Shown: positions 59,630-64,000 of the stretch, piece by piece | How the letters are laid out: each line of letters starts with the position of its first letter | How positions within the stretch are numbered: the first letter of the stretch is position 1 | Source of the DNA: Manihot esculenta | Lineage: Eukaryota > Streptophyta > Magnoliopsida > Malpighiales > Euphorbiaceae | Direction of reading: 5' to 3' | Length of the DNA: 64,000 nt | NCBI RefSeq assembly: GCF_001659605.2 | Contig: NC_035161.2 | Location: forward strand, 27,079,691 to 27,143,690 | Made by a program: the position numbers and the translations under genes | The notes under the pieces: model-generated | What the model was told of the DNA's origin: nothing | The model's database searches: none | What the model saw: only the letters and a program-made list of their open reading frames with translations

Positions 59630-60296
59630 GACTGTCAATTTATGGGCATGAGCAAGCAAAGCGATGTGAATAGGGAAAGGGCTAATCTAAATGAGCCACA
59701 TGTCCAAGATCGTAAAGACAATTATCACCTTCGAATCGAAGATCAATGAAGACTTTTAATGTAACACAACAGTCGCCAAAATAAACTATGAGTTGTCATC
59801 ATACGATAGGGTCACGTGGTAAGAGTCTGATAAGTCGATACATGGTCCCACCAATGGAAAGGAAGACCCGGACACCATAGCACCCAATTCTACATCAAGA
59901 CTCACTCTCCCTTGAAGAGAACGAGTCTTCACACAAAGTTACCGTTAGCAAGCACAATTCAGCAGATCTCCATTACGCTTGTAATTACAGGATCCCTTAT
60001 CAATTAGTCGGTGGGTCCCCTTATTAATTAGCCGGCACCTATCGGATTTTTAAGAAATACTATAATTAACTCCATCTTCTTACAATATAAAAGCTAATGA
60101 TCGTAGGACAAAGGTATGCAATATCTACACAACTACTCTTGAATTCTAAATAATTTCTTACATTTGCCATTTTTTTCAGTTTATTGATTTGAGCGTCGGA
60201 GTTGGCGCCCTAGGCGGCAACCACCTCACATTCTCTTTCTTGCAAATTGACAATCACAGAACAATTTTATTTCGGTCATGTCATTAATGATGTGGC
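59630..60296 (+). repeat. Third copy of the gypsy-derivative LTR
   Basis: Homologous to 53580-54270 along most of its length, sharing the GGTCACGTGG, GGATCCC, TTAGTCGG, GAGCGTCGGAGTTG and CACATTCTC words. It is more diverged, and the right end is altered after TTCGGTCATGTC. Its partner LTR is outside the window or lost. Confidence 0.8.
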
Positions 60297-62006
60297 AAAA
60301 TAACATGGATTATTTTATTATAATTATATGTCATATAGATAAATGTTACTGATAAAAAAATCTAAAACTTTTAGATATTTTGCAATTTAGGAATTTTAAA
60401 TTGAATTATATTAATTTTTAAAATTTTAAATTAAATTACAAAATAGTTAAATGTTTTGAATTTTTATATCGATAGCTTTTATCCATATGGTACATGAGTA
60501 TAATAAAATAATTCACGTTATCTTGTCACGTAATAAAGATATACTCTCTCCAATTCAAATTTTAAATTTGAATATAATTGTAATAAAATTTATAATTTTA
60601 GATAATTTTACTAATTTTTAAAATTTTAAATTAAATTATAAAATAATGTAAAATTTTTAATTTTTAATGTAAATAGCCCAAAAAGTTAAAAAAGATTATC
60701 ATGGCCAAGATTCAAAACTTGAATCAAGATAGAGCAGAAAGGGTGCAACATGATTCATGTAACCTCAAGTTCACCTACCAAAAATAGTTAGGGTTCTAAC
60801 TACTATGTATATGCTTTGATTCGAGACTGAAAATTATATGTGTTAATTGAATTTGAACTATTACCATTGCTATTGGAGCCATGTATTAGAAAATTGTAAG
60901 AAACAAAATAAGTGAGGTTATGTCTTGATCATTATGATCGGATCTAAATAAAAATTGCGCCATTAGCTAATTGATGTTGTGCTTTATTTAACCGTCTTGA
61001 GAGTGTACATGCTACTTTATCTCGAAAGATTGTATATACATGGTTGGAAGAAACAAAATAGAAAATGAATTTGCGTATTCAAAAATCAATTCTTACATGG
61101 AAAAGGAAGAAAAAAAAAACTATAAGAAGTTAGATTTTTAGTGGGAATAAAATCACCATGAAATATATAAAATTTGCTATTTAAAATTCACTAAATCGCC
61201 ACAAAAATTAGGACACTAAAATTTTTAATGGCGATTTTTTATATTTAGTGTTAAAATTTTGATACTCAGTGATTTTTAGTGGCACTTTTTTTTCGTTAAA
61301 ATTTCATCGCCAAAGGTTCAATTTATTGTAATGAAAAATCCTCTTGCTTTTTAAAGACTTCTCATCTGGTAGACTTTTATTCATGAGAGGCGGATTCCCA
61401 AAGCCTTAATATGAGATGGCCTAGCTATTTTAGGAGATCTAATCAAATTCCAAATGATTTTCTAGTATTTTGAATAATCATGTATAAGTAATGCAAATCT
61501 CTGAGTTACCATCAAGCAGGCACTGATGATTGGTAACAAGGCTAATCTATATATACAACAGCAACATTACAATTCTGATCTCATCTTCTTCCAATGGACA
61601 TGCCTGTAATATATAGGTGGATGTATATATCAAGCATTTCCTTACAAAGTACAATATTAACACACCATGGAGATACATTAATTACAAAGTACACTTCTGA
61701 AAATTTTTACTTTTCCTCCACAACTGTCACCCAAAATTATGCATAAGGTGACACTTCTTCCTTCCAACTTTATGAGTTAGTAGCATTTTTATTCTATGAT
61801 CCCATAAATTGGATTGCTCCTGCATTCATTAGCAATTTTCATATTACCCCTACGCCTCCATTTGGAATTAAGAAATTTACAAGAATTTAATTTAATTTTT
61901 TTTTTTTGTTTTCTGGAAAAAAATTCATTTTAAAAGAAATAGTAATCATGTGTAATCGTGTTAAAATTCAATTGAATTGATGTACTAATCATTTTCTTAC
62001 CTCAAA
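60297..62006. other. Spacer and PGRL1 3' flank; possible decayed foldback element
   Basis: No gene seen. At about 61128-61330 several short inverted words occur (ATTTTTAGTGG, AAATCGCCA, ATGGCGATTTT), suggesting a decayed foldback or CACTA-type MITE, but ends and target duplication cannot be fixed. The last few hundred bases are the probable PGRL1 3' untranslated region. Confidence 0.35.
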
Positions 62007-63951
62007 TCAAGCACTGCTCCCTTCTGGCAGAGTAATCAATCGGGTCTTTGAATCATACACCATATCAGTTCCACAACTGCATCAAAGTTTCGCAGAAATT
62101 TAAATAAACTATGCAAGTTCACAAGGTCTAACAGTAACAGTACTAGAGAACAACTTTAAACTTACTTTGAGCATTTGACATTGTTGGTGGTACCACCACT
62201 TGAAACTGACAATATGGTTCCAAAGAAGGACTGGTTCTCAGTACCACAGTTGGGACAAGGGCCCTAGAAAATGAAGCAATGGTTCACTAATATGTCACTT
62301 TGGAAATCAAATAAATGCTCAGACTCAGTAGTCTGCTTATTAGAGGATTAGGGGAAAAAAAAAACATTGCAGATTCTACCTTCAAGATCAAAAAGTCTTT
62401 AACAATTGCATTTGTGAAAGATTGAGATAACCAAACTATGAGGGGCACAGCAGCGAACCATGTGAAGATGAAGCTGAATGGCTCTGGAAGCTGCATGAGA
62501 AAAACAATTACAAAATCTATGAATGAAAAGGAAAATGGATACAACAAAGATACATAGTATCCAAGAAGCTCCAAGTAATGATTGGCAATCTGAACAATAT
62601 TGTCCATTGGTAAATTCAGTAAGATTAACCAACATCATTCAATGAAAGGAAACAAGCAATGATGGTAGTTTACCTCCAAAAGATAAGATATTTCAAATCC
62701 AGTGAGATCGTCCAAGAAGAAAAACCTGTTAGAACAAACACAAATGAAATTCAGACCTCAACAGTTCTAATGAAACTACTGTTGAAATGGTAATGTTAAC
62801 TTTGGTCAGGTGGCAGCTGTGTCACTAAATAAGACTTGATAGAGAACTAGCAATTAGAAAGAAAGCTCCACAAGGACATTTCATAAGCCTTAAAAATTCA
62901 AGTACTTACAATCTATATTTGAGTGAATGAAGGAATAGTACTTACAAGCCTAGTGCAACAACAGTGGCAGGGACATTCAGTAAGAACATCTTTAAATAGT
63001 CAACAGAGAGGTCACTGTAAACCTGCAGAAAAACAGTTGAGCATCACAAGTTTTGCAGAAGCAGATATCTTAAGCACCAGAAGGACAAATATTGAGAGTA
63101 GCTATTTAGAATTCACAATTTTGCAAGGTCAATGCACACAAATCCAAGCATAATGAGAGGAGACAAATCTAGAGCAACACGTACCTTTCTACTACGGAGA
63201 CTGCATCGTGGACCCTCAACAACAATTTCACTGCCTTCTTGCTGCAGAACAATTGTTATCAACAGAATATTATAAGCAGAAATGGATAGGAAGAAACTAC
63301 GTCCATTGGCATAATTTCAGTTGGCTAGTAATACATTAAGAGGCTCAATTTATATCAAGTGCTAACCTTTAATCTTAGCTTCAAGTTATCAAACTCTTCA
63401 TCACTCAAAATGGGTTTTCCAGATACATAAGCCATTGAAGCTTCCAAAAACTTCTGCTCATCAGAACCTATAGTGTTGTAATAGAAATACCACAGAAGAT
63501 GGTGGAAATTAGATCTCATAATTCAACAATTGACAAATGCCAGAAACTCATATAGGTTGTTTAGACTCTAGAAGTCAGTCCATACTTAGCATAACAACAC
63601 TGCTTCCTTCCCACATTAGTTCTTCCTTGAGATTATCAAATTCTTCATTTGACATTATAGCTTTCCCCTCATAGTAAAATGCCTGTGGAACAAAACAGTG
63701 GAAAAAGAAATAAACAGCAAAACCAGAGTAGCGTCTTCTCTTCTTTGGGAACTATTTATTGGTAACGAAGCAACGGTATGGATTTTCTTTTTTGTATAAA
63801 AAAAGGAAAAAGAAAAAGGTTCTACTTCTACGCACTTGTAATGCTTGAAGAAACTCCTGCTCCATTTCACCTATTGATTTTTTGTCTTTCTTGTCTATGC
63901 TACAATATTGCAGAATTTTGCTATCAACAACCTCATTTTCTTCCACCTGAC
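62007..63951 (-). CDS. PGRL1: PGRL1 (PGR5-like 1), thylakoid protein of cyclic electron flow, 5' exon outside window
   Basis: Works with PGR5 in antimycin-sensitive cyclic electron flow around photosystem I, passing electrons from ferredoxin to plastoquinone. Eight exons are visible on the minus strand: 63951-63836, 63682-63586, 63467-63367, 63241-63185, 63022-62946, 62725-62674, 62490-62380, 62263-62166, and a ninth and last one at 62076-62007. All keep phase. Conserved text includes YCSIDKKDKKSIGEMEQEFL, YYEGKAIMSNEEFDNLKEEL, FLEASMAYVSGKPILSDEEF, EGPRCSLRS and LPEPFSFIFTWFAAVPLIVW. Two membrane helices flank the loop FFFLDDLTGFEISYLLE. A four-Cys cluster (CPNCGTE and KCSNCGT) near the C-terminus and the Cys of YCSI and RCSL fit its thioredoxin-controlled chemistry. 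The transit-peptide exon lies to the right of base 64000. The first visible acceptor could also be at 63946. Confidence 0.95.
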
Positions 63952-64000
63952 CTGAAAAAGAATGTTAAATTTCTCAGAGAAACTGAGATGTAAGAGAAAA

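Noticed and set aside
1..63951. A biosynthetic or defence gene cluster linking the five host genes
   Set aside because: The products act in different compartments and processes. Their proximity is best explained by conserved gene order, not shared function.

Overview
The window is nuclear DNA of a flowering plant. The genes carry GT-AG introns, two of the products are plastid proteins, and the intergenic DNA is very AT-rich and full of typical plant transposons. Five plant host genes can be read: a MINDY/FAM63 deubiquitinase (minus, 3' end outside the window), STAY-GREEN Mg-dechelatase (plus), the APC/C activator CCS52A/FZR (minus), a DUF1191 membrane protein (minus) and PGRL1 (minus, 5' exon outside). 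From memory, Arabidopsis carries the same families in the same order on chromosome 4 (about At4g22960 to At4g22890, with a duplicate block near At4g11860 to At4g11960). The window is therefore a collinear eudicot block stretched by transposons. The species cannot be fixed from sequence; a woody rosid such as a Malpighiales member is a guess. Layout: 1-4459 MINDY. 5020-10330 a LINE 3' remnant split by a decayed Ty1-copia element (5357-9700). 10330-13819 AT-rich DNA. 13820-14926 SGR. 15669-20026 a Mutator-like element (MULE) with long inverted ends and a broken transposase. 20281-26833 a PIF/Harbinger element with ORF1, an eight-copy 137-bp array, and a transposase split by a 2-kb Ty3-gypsy fragment. 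29438-36850 CCS52A, with a 1.4-kb MULE-like insertion in its 4.1-kb intron 6. 40437-44246 a non-autonomous LTR element with no coding capacity. 46136-47080 DUF1191. 47510-47985 a short poly(A)-tailed retro-insertion. 49966-54270 a gypsy derivative with gag and a 16-unit tandem array. 54759-55677 a small MULE with a long polypurine tract. 56600-58060 a second LINE remnant abutting a second copia remnant. 58260-60296 an antisense retrotransposon ORF followed by a third copy of the gypsy LTR. 62007-63951 PGRL1. The five host genes look intact wherever they can be read; I see no stop or frameshift in their exons. They do not form a pathway: SGR and PGRL1 act in the chloroplast, CCS52A and MINDY in ubiquitin-dependent processes, and the DUF1191 protein is at a membrane. 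Almost all the remaining sequence is nested transposable-element debris. Several insertions can be proven from target-site duplications or from interrupted reading frames. No tRNA, rRNA or CRISPR array was seen.
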